64,000 bases of DNA from NCBI RefSeq assembly GCF_022605725.1, contig NC_065560.1, forward strand, positions 21,195,052-21,259,051, read 5' to 3'. The notes below the pieces were generated by a model. The model saw nothing but the letters and a program-made list of their open reading frames with translations, searched no databases and was not told the origin of the DNA. The position numbers and the translations under genes were made by a program. Origin of the DNA: Anthonomus grandis grandis (lineage: Eukaryota; Arthropoda; Insecta; Coleoptera; Curculionidae). Positions 41,404 to 52,876 of this stretch are shown here, piece after piece (positions within the stretch are counted from its first letter, which is position 1; the number at the start of each line of letters is the position of its first letter).

Positions 41404-42388
41404 GAATTTTTCCTTTTTTCCCATTTCTTTATCTGATGAAAGAGATGGTTTGAAAGATATATTTGCCTGAATAGTGCCAGCTGCGAATTTTTTTTTCCTT
41501 TAATGCTTTTAGTAGTAAGTACGAAGAGAAATAATTGTCATAAAACCATTTATGACCTTCTTCTGGTGAAGTCAAAGGGCTGTCAACTTTTGGCACACGA
41601 ACAAATACCTTTTTGCACCGGTACCACCGGTTTACCACTGGGACAAGGCATGTTGCAAATTGGATCTCAACTGGAAAAATCGGTCTCTATTCATATTCTC
41701 CTAAAAACCCCTAATTCCTAAAACTCTTTCAAAGTATGTGCGAACTCTAGGAAATTTAAGTAAATTTCCAATAATTATATGAAGACCCAACAAAGTTTGA
41801 ATTTCCGATGCGCTAGCATTCCTAAAAGTGCAATTTTTTTGCGCAGCATAAATATTTATGTAAAAAGCCATATTTTCAAAGTCCAAATTAGAAATGTAGC
41901 GTTCAAAGTTTTCAAAAAAAAAATGGCATTAAAAGTGATTCTGGTTCTACCAGATCTTTCACTATTCACACATATTCTAATGGTCCCTATTTACTGGTGG
42001 ACTTTGCTTTGTGGACGTTGTTTGCTTCCAAACAACTGACTTTTTTTATTCTTTCGAACTAGAGCTAATGGTATGTTTTTATCTTCACTACTTTCATTGT
42101 CATCGCTTTGTTGTATTGCTTCATTCTTCATTTCATTCTTCATTGCTTCATGTATTCGTCATCCTTATCCTCTGGCTAAGTTTCATCCCCAGCTTCAACA
42201 TAGGTATCTTCCAAGTCGGAGAGATCACTATTTTCAATCATGTCTATAAGTTTTTGGACGTGGCTGGGGTCATTCAAGTTGTATCGTTTCTCTTTTTTAT
42301 CCATTTTTTGGCCCTTCTGTAAAAAAACATATTTTCTTTGAGAAAAAGGTATTTGTAGGTTTTTAAGTACAAAAACCACTAGTACCAA
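41404..42388 (-). pseudogene. piggyBac transposase relic
   Basis: Second, unrelated piggyBac copy. From the right: acidic N-terminus NDPSHVQKLIDMIENSDLSD (42388-42176), then MDFENMAFYINIYAAQKNCT and LLGLHIIIGNLLKFPRVRTY (41886-41701). After these come VPKVDSPLTSPEEGHKWFYDNYFSSYLLLKAL split by frame breaks (41638-41429), where WFYDNYFSS corresponds to the MDNWFTS block. Several frameshifts; first and third catalytic Asp not visible. No inverted repeats or TTAA found. Confidence 0.68.
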
Positions 42389-43873
42389 ATGTACATATGA
42401 CTGTACGTATGAATACAGTAACCGATACGATTTCTACATATGAATGTATAAGCTAGTTTTAGACCACATAAATACAAAAAAAAGCAATATATCGAAATTT
42501 AAGAAAAATAAAACACTTTTAGTAATTTCTTAAACGAATAAACCTACCTGACTCAAAGTAAAACACTAAATAAATATTGATAGCTGCCCGCGTGCTGCGA
42601 CTTGTGAAACCTTCGATTGAATTCTGGACGTTATTTGCCAGATACGTCACTAGATGGAACCATGTTAATTATTATTTTTTAAGGTATTGTATACATGGAG
42701 ATGTGCACCAGGTCTGAAGAAATTAAATAAGGAGAAAGCTACATCGCCTGTTGCAGAGCATATACCCAAGCGTCGTTTACAAATCGCCAAAAACTAGGCA
42801 ATCCGCTATACTCATTATTGCGAATGTTAGCATCAGTCATATCGAGTGATCGTGTCGAGTCGTGATTTTAGAATCCCAATGAGGGTTTAAAAACAAAATC
42901 ATTGAAAAAATTAATTTAGTGCCTGACAGGTCACACGTCAAACGTCAGCGTCGTCAACTTCATTATCGTTAGTTAATATATTTTTTGTTGGCAACACTAA
43001 AAATGTTCAGAGTGACCAACATCAAAAGGACACAAACACTATAAAAATGGCGGCCACCAGGCTGGACATTTTTCGGCATCGTGGCCATATACATTAGCAG
43101 TCCAGGTATATTTATTAAGTTCGTGGTTGGAAGCGGAAAGAAAACTAAACTGTTATCTTTTCTACTCTTTACTCGATGTTAGTCGTGATTTTAGCAATAA
43201 ATAATACTACAATAGTAATCCCAAACAAAGAAAGGTAAAATTCTCATTTAAAACAGTTCTTCATAAAATATAACCTCAAAACGAACCATTTCCCGAGTGC
43301 TTCCTTGAGCTAACGTTACACGCAATCTTCAACGACTCGGCTACGACTCTAATGTGATACCAATACCAAAGTTAACAGAATATAATATGTAGTATAGGTA
43401 ATATATAGTAGGTTTCTCCCGTAACAACTTAAATATAAGATTATTAAATAACCGTTGTCTCTGACACTTACGTAGCATCCCCACAAACGTATTATTTTAT
43501 CATTATAAATTTAAAGAAATATATTGGCCGGAAAAAAAATTCCTGCCCTAAATTTAAGTTGGTTATTTCAATGTTTCTAATTATTTTATTATTGGTTATT
43601 CCAAATTTTCTTTATAACACAGGTTTTATAAGAAATTTTTTTTTATTATAGGCACATCAAAATAGTCTAGGCGATAAGGGTGAAAAGCCGTTTTATTTTT
43701 AGGCGAAAAAAAGGGTTTCCAAGATAAATTGTGTTTATTAGTTGTCGGATATTCCTTTAAAGATACCTTATAACATTCATTATATTAAGTTATTCTTGTT
43801 GATATTAAATAAACAGTTTAAATTCTTTAAGGCGTATTTGGTCAACTGAAAAATGTATTCAGAACAATTTGTG
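42389..43873. other. Non-coding DNA, no feature recognised
   Basis: AT-rich, no coding pattern. A fragment near 43020-43090 (ATGGCGGCC...) is locally GC-richer. No repeats identified. Confidence 0.4.
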
Positions 43874-45309
43874 CTACCAGTGTGGTGAAATTGTCAAACA
43901 GTGGGCTGCCAGAGGCAATTGTGCATATAGGTCTCCTGATGGACCCGTCATGCCGCACCGGGGGTTACCAGAGTCCAATGGCCTTAGGAAAACCGATAAG
44001 GCTCTCTGATGGTCTGAAGAACTTAAAGTCACTCGGTACACTGAAGGTGTTACCCAAGCATTTAAGCCAGGCGCGCGTGAGTGCTGGGCACTCCCCGACC
44101 ACGTAGTCAACGGTTTCATCCTCCTCCCAGCACCACCGGAATTCCGGATTGTTCGCAATACCAATGGTATGGAGATGGCTTCTTAAGTGCCAGTGTCCGG
44201 TTAAAAGACCTGTCACTAGCCGAATTACGCATCTTTTTAGGCGTAGTAGATTTTTGGTGAGACAGGCAAAGGGCCCACCCATGTGCGTTTTGGCTTATCT
44301 CATACCAGGGAACTCAGTGCATCTTCGGTGGGTCCACTTGCCCAGCAGACTCTTCACTCCGGCCCCATCGGCACATTCGCGGATCCCAGTCTGGCAAAAA
44401 AGTCCGCTTCTTCGTTACCTGCATGGCCTGCGTGGCCAGGTATCCAAACGAGCTGAACCCTGCAGTTGACCTGCACCAGTTTTTCCAGGACTTTTATGCA
44501 CTAGTACGACCTTGGAGCTTACTTTTATGGCCGTGATAGCCGTACGAGCATACTGATACGCCATCTGTGTACCAGATGGTCCCCCTGTTTAGCAATGCAG
44601 ACCAGATTTTTGCGTGTCCTCATTGCCTCGAATTCTACAACGAGGTCCAGAGGCGGAAGGCTTAGTAGAGTCTTAAGCACTCTAGTTGGCACCGTTCGCA
44701 TGGAACCCGTTATGCTGAGACATGCAAGATGTTGGACTCTGTCCGGTTGAGCGCGAATTTTCGCTTTCTCCGTACGTGGCCACCAAACGTAGCCCCGTAT
44801 GTGAGAAGGGGTCTTACAATGCGCGAGTAGGTCAAGTGGAGGATCTTAGGAGACAGATTCCAGGCATTGCCGAAAGCCCGCCTGCATGCCCATAGCGCGC
44901 AGGTGGCCTTCTTGATTCTGGTGTTTGCGTAATCGTACCAGGAGAGTTTAGAATCTAGTTTGATTCCCAGAAATCGAACTGTCCTGGAGTAATGCAGCTG
45001 CACGTCACCTAGAGCTATAACAGGGTGCGTGCCAAAGTTACGTCTCCTCGTGTGTAGTAGGATCTCTACTTTATGGCGTTAATCCTAAGACTACCCGAGA
45101 GGCACCATATGTCCAATATACGCAGGGCTCTCATCATAGGACCCCGCATTGAGGCGGCGTCTTTCCCCGGGCAAAGGATTACCAGATCGTCAGCGTAGGT
45201 TTGTATGTAGAGACCAGCATTGTTTAAAATATTTATCAGGCTATCGACTTACAAGGCACCTTAAGGTTAGGGGAAATACTCCTCCCTGCGGTACTCGACC
45301 CATAATTCA
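43874..45309 (-). pseudogene. LOA/R1-like LINE fragment, minus strand
   Basis: From the right: MGRVPQGGVFPL (about 45300), AGLYIQTYADDLVI with the catalytic YADD (about 45190-45230), VRFLGIKLDSKLSWYDYANT and YSRIVRPLLTYGATFGG (45003-44710). The RNase H zone is eroded (44300-44620). The C-terminal tail CVIRLVTGLLTGHWHLRSHL and ETVDYVVGECPALTRAWLKC (44282-43965) closes the fragment. It ends on the right at a fold-back junction with BEL/Pao 3. Confidence 0.78.
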
Positions 45310-45333
45310 AAACTGGATTATGGGTCGAGTACA
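45292..45333. repeat. Fold-back at the LINE / BEL LTR junction
   Basis: GTACTCGACCCATAATTC, loop AAAACT, then GGATTATGGGTCGAGTAC: 17 of 18 pairs match. The left arm belongs to the LINE reading, the right arm to the truncated BEL LTR. Confidence 0.8.
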
Positions 45334-45455
45334 GACAATTTTTTTAAAAAATCGAGATAGAAAAATCGATCTCTTGTTTTACAATAACTGATGGACAGCT
45401 GTCAATATTACGGGCGACGTTGCCAAATTAACATATCCTTAAAAAATTCTTGACA
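45334..45455 (-). repeat. Truncated 3' LTR of BEL/Pao 3
   Basis: Matches 47820-47940 (GTCGAGTACAGACAATT ..., CAGCTGTCAAT, GCCAAATTAACATAT, ending TTGACA). Confidence 0.82.
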
Positions 45456-46395
45456 TTCTCTCACCTGAGACATGACATTGCCACTACCCCACTTAAAAGA
45501 AGTCTTTTCTGGCCTGTGTAAAGCTTTCCAACCACATCTGATCCAATTAAAATTTCTATGGGCGCTGGATCTCCTAAATCAGACAAAATGTTAAACCTTT
45601 TTAATTCTTTTATCAAGGTCCCCAAGGTTCAAGGTTTCCCCGGAACACCGGAGAAACCTCAGCACATATGGGCTAACGCCTCTATGACACCGCTATATTT
45701 CTCATTACTCAGTTTTACATCGTAACAGTCATGTTTTATCACGGACATGGCTTCCCCAAACAAGCAATATTTAATTTCAGCCTGATGCTTAGAAGTATAG
45801 TGCAACAGCTGAGTAATAGACTTCAAGATATATGTATTCTGGGAACCTGTATTATTTGGACCCATTGACGTCACTAATGTCCACCCACAAAGTCTACATA
45901 AACACATGACTTGAAGTTCCATTGGTGCAGGACAATAAAACTGGAGAAGACCCACTCGGTGACACCAAATTTTGCTCTCTTCCTTCTTTGACTGGTTTGG
46001 TCCCTCCTGGATCAGGGCACATCAAGGCTATATGTGAAATGTAAACTAAACATGTGCAAATGCTAATATAATAAATTACTGCAAATTAAACATGTTAATC
46101 GAGCCTGATGCCCAATTTTTTAACAATGAAAGCAAGCTCTTTCTGAGGTCAAAATTTCCTTTATTTTTACTAAGAATTCTAATTGGCGCTATGATGAGTT
46201 TAATCACAAAACACCCATTTTGGCACAGAATTAGACTTTGACTCATGATTAACCAAGCTGGCAGCAGTTGGAACTGTATGATTTGTGGTTAAACGCTTAA
46301 CTAGTACACATGTATCATGTGGGCTAATACTGCAGAGTCCAAAACCCTCAGTGGCCAAACTGATCCTTTGCTCCCCCTCAACTTTTAATTAGTTA
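45456..46395 (-). pseudogene. BEL/Pao 3 protease and pol start
   Basis: Frames with NNTGSQNTYILKSITQLLHY (protease active-site region, the catalytic Asp position replaced by Asn as read) and LFGEAMSVIKHDCYDVKLSN at 45955-45659. Then PAPIEILIGSDVVGKLYTGQ near 45490-45565, the usual BEL block after protease. Pol is missing beyond this. The stretch 46000-46395 is eroded gag C-terminus with scattered Cys/His. Confidence 0.65.
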
Positions 46396-47265
46396 CTACA
46401 AGTTATTAAGCCTAATCTCAGATGTGGATGTGGATGCACCATTAGAAACAGTTCTCTTCTTCCCTTGGCTTAATTCCCGTATGTCACTGGACCTTGAAAT
46501 ATTTTTTATAGAGTTCACAGCAGCCAACGGAGATCTGTACCCCACCCTGAGTAACTCCTCTGGTATGCAGGATTCAATTAAAGGAAAAAGCATAGATGCA
46601 CATCCCTCGGAAGACATCCCCAATGTCTCAAGAGCACGAAGCTGTGTAAAAATACCATCATACAGTAGGGAAAGGTCAATTTTACCAGTAGAATTCGCAT
46701 TATTAATAATTAACTTTAAAAGTTCCCGCACATAAATTTCTATCTGTAAATCTTGCCTAAAACGAGCCTTAAGGCAATTAATAACTTCATGGTAATTTTT
46801 CCCTATAGTTGGAAAACTTTTAACATATTGCCTAGCCTTACTATTAGGTACAGTAGCTTGTAATAAATATTCAACTTTATCATTGTGGTCTATACTGGGG
46901 TCGTCATGCACTTTACTGAATTGGGCTCAAAATGGCAGCCATTCCTTAACATTACCATCGAATTTCTAAATTGTATAACAGGAAGTTTAAAATTTCTCTT
47001 ACCATGACTTCTGCTTGACATGGATGAACTAGATTCTGCATGTTCACTTTCACCCACGCCTATTGCCTTGGCTTGGTACTCGTTAAAAGAGCGTACACTT
47101 GTTCATCCAGAGCCCTGAGGTTATCGGATTTGGAAGTCAACAAGTCGAACAGGACCTTAATTCCCGTGACACTTTTTTCATTTTTGAGTATAGCTGTTCT
47201 AATTCATTGCCATGCTTAGTGAACATAGAACGTGAAACTTTTCTATTCTTCTTCAGCTGCTCCAT
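46396..47265 (-). pseudogene. BEL/Pao 3 gag
   Basis: ATG at 47263-47265 (MEQLKKNRKVSRSMFTKHGN), a stop after about 45 codons, and the main ORF at 46911-46396. The main ORF has DDPSIDHNDKVEYLLQATVP, ARQYVKSFPTIGKNYHEVIN and LKARFRQDLQIEIYVRELLK, the DUF1759 pattern of BEL/Pao gag. The zinc-knuckle part is eroded. Confidence 0.78.
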
Positions 47266-47520
47266 AACGGCAGAAGACAAAATAGACTAAAAATAAACGG
47301 TAAACCAGTCCACTCTAAACCTTGTTTAAATCTCGCACGAGCGTGTAATATTTAACTGGAAGTTCACTTCAAAAAATACTAATCCATTTACGCACGTTTC
47401 TTGGAAAACTGAAGGCTCAACTTTTGCGCGGAAAAAACGGCGGGGAATGACTGTGGCACAAAATCGACAAGTCACAAAGGGTTTTTTAGCCTATATTAAT
47501 TTCAATTCAACTCTGTAGTC

Positions 47521-47535
47521 CTGTCACGGTCGCCA
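47521..47535 (-). other. BEL/Pao 3 primer-binding site (tRNA-Arg type)
   Basis: Minus strand TGGCGACCGTGACAG, three bases inside the 5' LTR. Same primer class as the Gypsy element at 13669. Confidence 0.8.
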
Positions 47536-47538
47536 CTA

Positions 47539-47940
47539 TGTTAGATCGTGCCCCAGAAAGCTACCCGCTTAAAGGTTCACGTCGATTCGCAAAAGAAGAA
47601 TTTGCAATTAGGGAAAAATAAAACATTTATTTCTCCCGACTACAAAACACCATATAATAAGCTTACATGCCAGATTAAAACATACACAAACTTCATGAAA
47701 TACACATCGTACTAAAATTGTAATTAAAAGCAAAAATAAGTACAATCCACCCTACGGATTCTTTAACAGACAAAATACCACAACTAACAAAATGTAACGT
47801 GAAAAAACTGGGTAAATGCGTCGAGTACAGACAATTACTAAAAAAAATCGATAACCCCCTCTTTTTTCACAACTGATGGGCAGCTGTCAATAATGCGGGC
47901 GACATTGCCAAATTAACATATGCTTAAGAAATTCCTGACA
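47539..47940 (-). repeat. 5' LTR of BEL/Pao 3
   Basis: 402 bp, TGTTAGATCG...TTCCTGACA on the plus strand. Its right part is duplicated at 45334-45455. Confidence 0.8.
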
Positions 47941-48289
47941 AAACATCTTGGTCGTGAAACACAGTTTTGAGCTGTCGGTATGATACAGGGTAGCATGAAC
48001 ATCTGCGATGTAGCAGTAAAAGTGCACTAAAGGAATGTTGTAGTAGGGATTTGAAGACATCGGTGATGTGAGATAAAGACATATTGATCCAACAAAAGCA
48101 ACAGAATCTATAGACAATAGGTTTAATCGCCGTTATGCATTTACAAAACCCCAAATATTATTGCCAACCTGCTAAAAAGGGAGCTTCAAAATATACTTAC
48201 TGACATAAGTGTTACACCTAAAAGGTGTAAGTTTAGTTTTTATCGATTTCTGCAATATTTTAAGATAATATCATCTAAAACGTACAGTT
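47941..48289. other. Unassigned DNA
   Basis: A minus-strand open stretch (about 48117-47945) is moderately hydrophobic but matches nothing I recognise and runs into the LTR, so I do not call it a gene. Confidence 0.3.
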
Positions 48290-48400
48290 TATCCTGGTGG
48301 TGGAGAAGGTTATGTGAGGACGTCAATGAAATGCCTCGCAGTGCAAGGATCTACAAAGTGCTCACGCCCCGATGGCGCTAGAGTGGACAAATCAAATTTT
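48290..48400 (+). pseudogene. LOA-like LINE fragment (connector before RT)
   Basis: Reads WWRRLCEDVNEMPRSARIYK, the type of block found between endonuclease and RT in LOA-like LINEs. Likely the same copy as 49850-51130, now separated by about 1.4 kb of other DNA. Confidence 0.45.
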
Positions 48401-49849
48401 CGTATCTGCTCCGCCACTGCTACCGTAGGGGTTCTATTTTGAATGTACAAGTAGAAGAACTTTTTTACCAGAGGCAACCGGATCAAGTCTAATTTTATTC
48501 GGGTATACTTTAACCAAAACCCTGAGCTACTTTACCTTTATTTAGGGTAGACTGCAACTAGTAAATAAAACACCAAATAATTACATTTGTGAGAATATTT
48601 ATTTGTTGTAAAATAAATATCTCTGTAGTCACCCAATTAGTGTTAAAATAAGAAAACTGGAATGTATTTCAACGAAAACAAATAATCTTAAATTTAAGTC
48701 ATGCGCTCACCAATTCATGCTTTTCTTAACTAAAATAACAACAGTAAAACTATTAATATACAATAAAACAAATTATCAAAAATACCAGCAAAATTTGATA
48801 CCTTTTTTTACATGAATTTGGTATCAAGTTATATTTCAATTTAATTTTAAATATAAGGAGAGCGAAGGAAAAACTGTCTCTTTAATTCTATAACACTTAT
48901 TGAGACACTAATTCACCAGTAAACTCTAGGTTTAAATCAGGAAAGCACTACACTGGATGGTTTTGTTTTGTAGGTACTTTACATTAATTACACGTAACAT
49001 TATGAAATCTGCGTAGATTGGTCAGCCATACAGTACAATAAACTTAAAAGGTTACCTTGTATGGTTTTCCCACCATCGGAATCCAGAGCAGGTAAGTATC
49101 AATGCACAGGTACCACGAGCAGCAGCCATCACCATCAGACACAATTAACGAGACAACGTCTTACGTCGTCTTATGTTATCAATTGGTTTAATTACCGAGC
49201 CAAAAATAACTATCGTACCGTTATTTTTGCACACAAAATGGTACTTAAATTGAGCACATTTCGCATAAAAATATATACTAGGTTTAATATAAAAATCGTT
49301 ATCTTAACGATTAAGAGCAAATAAAATATATAAATTGCAATTTTTCTGCAATTAGAGCAAATAATTGTCACTCGACAATTTGTGGCGAGAGGAAAATTTG
49401 AGCTAGAAACAAGAGCAGTATGTCTTCGAGCGAGTGTGAAATGTGACTGTCGCGATGGGGGACGGGGGCTGTAGTAAATCGTTACGTACTTGTCCGCGCC
49501 GCATCTAATTCGCCCCGATTTCGGGAATTTGGCGGTCTGATTGTGTTAAAGAGGGACGAACATACGTAAAATATTTCTTTGTCTCAAACACAGTGACGGC
49601 ACGATTTTATTTGGGGTTTAACTTGTTTGGAATGTGTTTTCCAAACAGGCACTTTCATACAAACCAGATGAGAGCCGCTTGAAGTCCTGGCACAAACACA
49701 CTTCCGCAGGAAATAAAATAAATTCAATAGAATAAATAAAATAAATTAATTGCTTCATCAATTTGGAGAAAACGCTAGGTCAGAACCTTGGCAACCATCC
49801 AAAGTAAACTGGCTTTTTACCAGAATAATAATATATATAATTTCGCCTA
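48401..49849. other. Non-coding DNA, possible insertion between LINE pieces
   Basis: No ORF. A CpG-rich patch at 49430-49530 contrasts with AT-rich surroundings. No terminal repeats identified. Confidence 0.35.
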
Positions 49850-51140
49850 GTGCGATTAAAGGTGCTATTAAATAATTTCAGTCCTTTAAATCACCAAAAG
49901 GGGGGGAAGAAATCTATCCAGCACTTTCAATTTCAAGTTTGGCTGAACTTACTTTTACCCCACGTGTTAGTAATCCTTAGAGCCAGTCTAGCATGGGGGA
50001 ATGTACATTCCAACGTGCCGGAAAGCCACCAACGTAATATACATACCAAAAGCGAAGCGACTAATTGCGGACGACCCTGGCGATGTGGCGCTAGAGAAAC
50101 GCCCGCTTAATGCTACCAATACGCCTACCAGGTAGGTAAATCAACAGATTTAGATCTCAACAATCTTCTAACGAGCATCAGTAACTCGTTGAAACAAAAG
50201 GAAGTGGCAGTGGCGACCTTGTTAGACATAGTGGAGGCCTGCAACAATGCATTGTCACGCTTACTCTATGAATCGACAGCAGCAAGAGAGTCAGTCCTCC
50301 TATCTGCAACTGGATTAAAGCCATGCTAAGTGATGGATGAATAACGGCCACCTTACAGGGCTAACGTGTGCACTTCTGGGCCGCGCGAAGTTGCCCGTAG
50401 GGAGGGGTACTGTATCACCCTTCCTGTGGTCGCTACTCGTTGACGACCTATTAGCCATAATTTGACTGTGGGAGGTCGAAGTCCAAGCTAACGCAGATGA
50501 TCTGTTGATCCTATTAAAAGGAAAAAATGAGAAAGCAATCTTAACAGTACTACAAGAGTGCTGAACATCATTCTAAAATGGCGCGAGGCGAATGATATGT
50601 CCATTAATCCGCATAAATAGGTAATAGCGCCATTCACCAGAAAAAGGAATACGGGCGAACTCAAACCGCCAATCCTGAGAGGTAAAACCATCCAATTTGC
50701 AACGGAAGCGAAATATCTTGGAGTAACCTTAGATAGGACGCTTAAATGGAACTCGCATCTTGACAAAACAATCAAGAAAGAAAAACTGTCCCTATGGAAC
50801 TGTCATAGGATATGCGGCAAAACCTGGGAAATGAACCCAAAACAGATGCAGTGGTTATACACACAGGTTATTAGACCTATGATATCCTACGGCTCTGTGG
50901 TGTGGTGGAGCGAAGCAACACAGCAACTGGCCAAAACAAAACTTAACAGCCTTTGAAGGCAGGCCTGCTTGCTCATTATGAGGGCGATCAAAACCACCCC
51001 GACATGGAAGTACTACTTGGACTGACCTGTCTGCATATACAGATCGTGTTTTCGTTCGTTACTTATAGGAAACTGCATAGAGGCGAAATCTTGCAACGTC
51101 GCGCGTGTACGAATGCCTGCGACACAGAACCGCCCCGGCC
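49850..51140 (+). pseudogene. LOA/R1-like LINE fragment, RT region
   Basis: Blocks in order, in changing frames: LPHVLVILRASLAWGNVHSN, a deletion, KQKEVAVATLLDIVEACNNA, QANADDLLILLKGKNEKAIL (catalytic box as NADD), EAKYLGVTLDRTLKWNSHLD, MNPKQMQWLYTQVIRPMISYGSVVWW in two frames. RNase H is not reached. It ends at the hAT element. Confidence 0.78.
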
Positions 51141-51589
51141 GGCCCGGCCCAGTGTTGCCAGACGTACCATAATTATAGAATTGTACCATAATTTTGCAAC
51201 ATTTTTTGCTTGCTCCATAATTTGTACCCTAATCAGAAATGTACCATAGTTGAACCATAATTTTGTTTTTTTTTTTGGGTTTTATAAATTTCTATGATTA
51301 TTTTTTATATTAATATGATATGAACAATTTCGCAGTAAAATGCGAAATGTACATGAAAAATCCCATTAAACACAAAACTACATTAAGACACAACCCTTCT
51401 AAACGTCAACGTCAACAGTCCGTCATTTGTTTTTATTATTTGAGGTTAAGTTGTTTTGTTATTATTTTTGTTTGCTTTTGGCTGTTGGGGGTGAAATAGA
51501 ACTAAAGAATAAAGCTTCAATAATTATTATAAGATTATGACCTCCAACTCCGACTTAAAAAAAAAAACATATAAATATTTCTGATTCTG

Positions 51590-51870
51590 AATCCGAAGAT
51601 GAAAATAGTGAACGAAACTCAAAACAAGTTAAGTTTGGAAATAAAAATAGACGAGCAAATAGACCCCAAAGCTATCGAAAGGATTGGGAATTAGATAAGT
51701 CGTTTGAGGGTTGGTTAAAACCTGTTAAAGGTAGGAAAATAATATATTTTGTTCCTAAAACTTTATGACTCTATTATTTCTTTTAGATAAACCAACCAAA
51801 GCTCGATGTCATGCATGTGACATAGAGTTTCAGGCTGACATATCCGTAATAAAAAACCATAGTATATAAT
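51590..51870 (+). pseudogene. hAT transposase N-terminus with a 56-bp intron
   Basis: DSESEDENSERNSKQVKFGN, then RKDWELDKSFEGWLKPVK, intron 51731-51786 (GTAGG...TTTTAG), then DKPTKARCHACDIEFQADIS and VIKNH before a stop. F-x-GWL-x-P ... C-x2-C ... H is the pattern at the start of many insect hAT/ZBED-like transposases. The DDE core and dimerisation domain are absent. Confidence 0.68.
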
Positions 51871-52006
51871 TGATATTTTTGTTTTTTTGTATATATCTTT
51901 ATTCATTTTTTATTATACCTAACATTTCAATAATGTTTTTATGCAGTATTTTTTTGTTTTTCTTGTTTGGTTAAACCAATTTATCCAATATACAAATTTG
52001 TATATG

Positions 52007-52166
52007 TAAAGTCCAGTGCAACGATATATTAGAATGGTCACCCGTCAAAACACCAGCATTCCACCTGCCAAACAATGTCATCCACCTTCTATTTACATTG
52101 TTTAAGAAGTAAAATGCTGGTGTTTTGACGGGTGACCATTCTAATATATCGTTGCACTGGACTTTA
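52007..52166. mobile_element. Hairpin MITE with 52-bp perfect arms
   Basis: Arms start AAGTCCAGTGCAACGATATA and end CCAGCATT, identical over 52 bp in inverted orientation, with about 50 bp between. A second short inverted match (AAACAATGT) lies further inside. TA on each side. It is inside the hAT element, so it inserted later. Transcribed, it would fold into one long hairpin. Confidence 0.88.
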
Positions 52167-52634
52167 TTTGTGTTAATGTTTATCTATTTTTAATTTAGAT
52201 TTTGAGTGCAATGTTTTGTTCATTTTTCAATAAATTACTATCTTTGTTAAAAAAGTATTTTATTTCTACTAGAAATCGTTCTTTTAATTAAAAGAAATGA
52301 TCAGAATAGAAAATTTGATTAAATTTATAATCCATTATCAACAAAATGTAACACACTTTATAAGTTTGGCGACGGCGCGACTGTGACGTGACGTCATACA
52401 TAGGAAAAGGTTGTGTACTGACAGAATTGAATGATCATGTACCATAATTTTGTAAAAAATTCCATAATTTTGGCCAGAATGTACCATAATTCTCACCCAA
52501 TCATCTGGCAACACTGGGCCGGCCCGAGGACGGGATTAGTAAACATCTGACTTTCGTGGGAGCTGCGTTGTTTGGCGACAAAATGTCCCAAAATATTACG
52601 CGAAAATTCAGGCATTTTTAAAATATTTATTCTA

Positions 52635-52674
52635 ATGCGGGTTTTACAGACATGACAATGTGTAAAACCCGCAT
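52635..52674. repeat. 14-bp inverted repeat, 12-nt loop
   Basis: ATGCGGGTTTTACA, GACATGACAATG, TGTAAAACCCGCAT. Perfect arms, downstream (element sense) of the rosa-type transposase relic 3. Could be a terminator-like hairpin or an element sub-end. Confidence 0.7.
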
Positions 52675-52876
52675 AGAATTGTAATCCTAAAATGTTTAAT
52701 ATGCTGTGTTTTGCATAATGAAAATTAAAGCGTTATTCTAAGAAAAAATAAAATATCAACTCTGATAAAAATATAATAAAAAATCAGAAATAAAACTCTA
52801 ATAAACAAACTTAACAACATATCATTTTTTAAATAAAAGGCTCAAATAAACCGCCTTCTTTCGTTAAACAAAAACT

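Larger units (their letters stand above)
45309..47940 (-). mobile_element. BEL/Pao element 3, internally deleted
   Basis: Minus-strand element with complete 5' LTR (47539-47940, 402 bp) and a truncated 3' LTR (to 45455). tRNA-Arg-type primer site, gag and protease remain; RT, RNase H and integrase are missing, the protease end running almost directly into the polypurine tract (GGTGAGAGAA, minus strand). Confidence 0.82.
51150..52516 (+). mobile_element. hAT-family DNA transposon, deletion derivative
   Basis: Terminal repeats CAGTGTTGCCAGA at both ends. 8-bp flanks GCCCGGCC / GGCCGGCC (7 of 8 match), the hAT duplication length. Repeated ACCATAATT words near both ends (at least four left, three right) look like transposase-binding subterminal repeats. 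It encodes only the N-terminal part of a transposase and contains a hairpin MITE. Confidence 0.78.

Noticed and set aside
47887..48154. Minus-strand Cys/Tyr-rich frames that could be a receptor exon
   Set aside because: They run into the BEL LTR, lack recognisable motifs and convincing splice sites.
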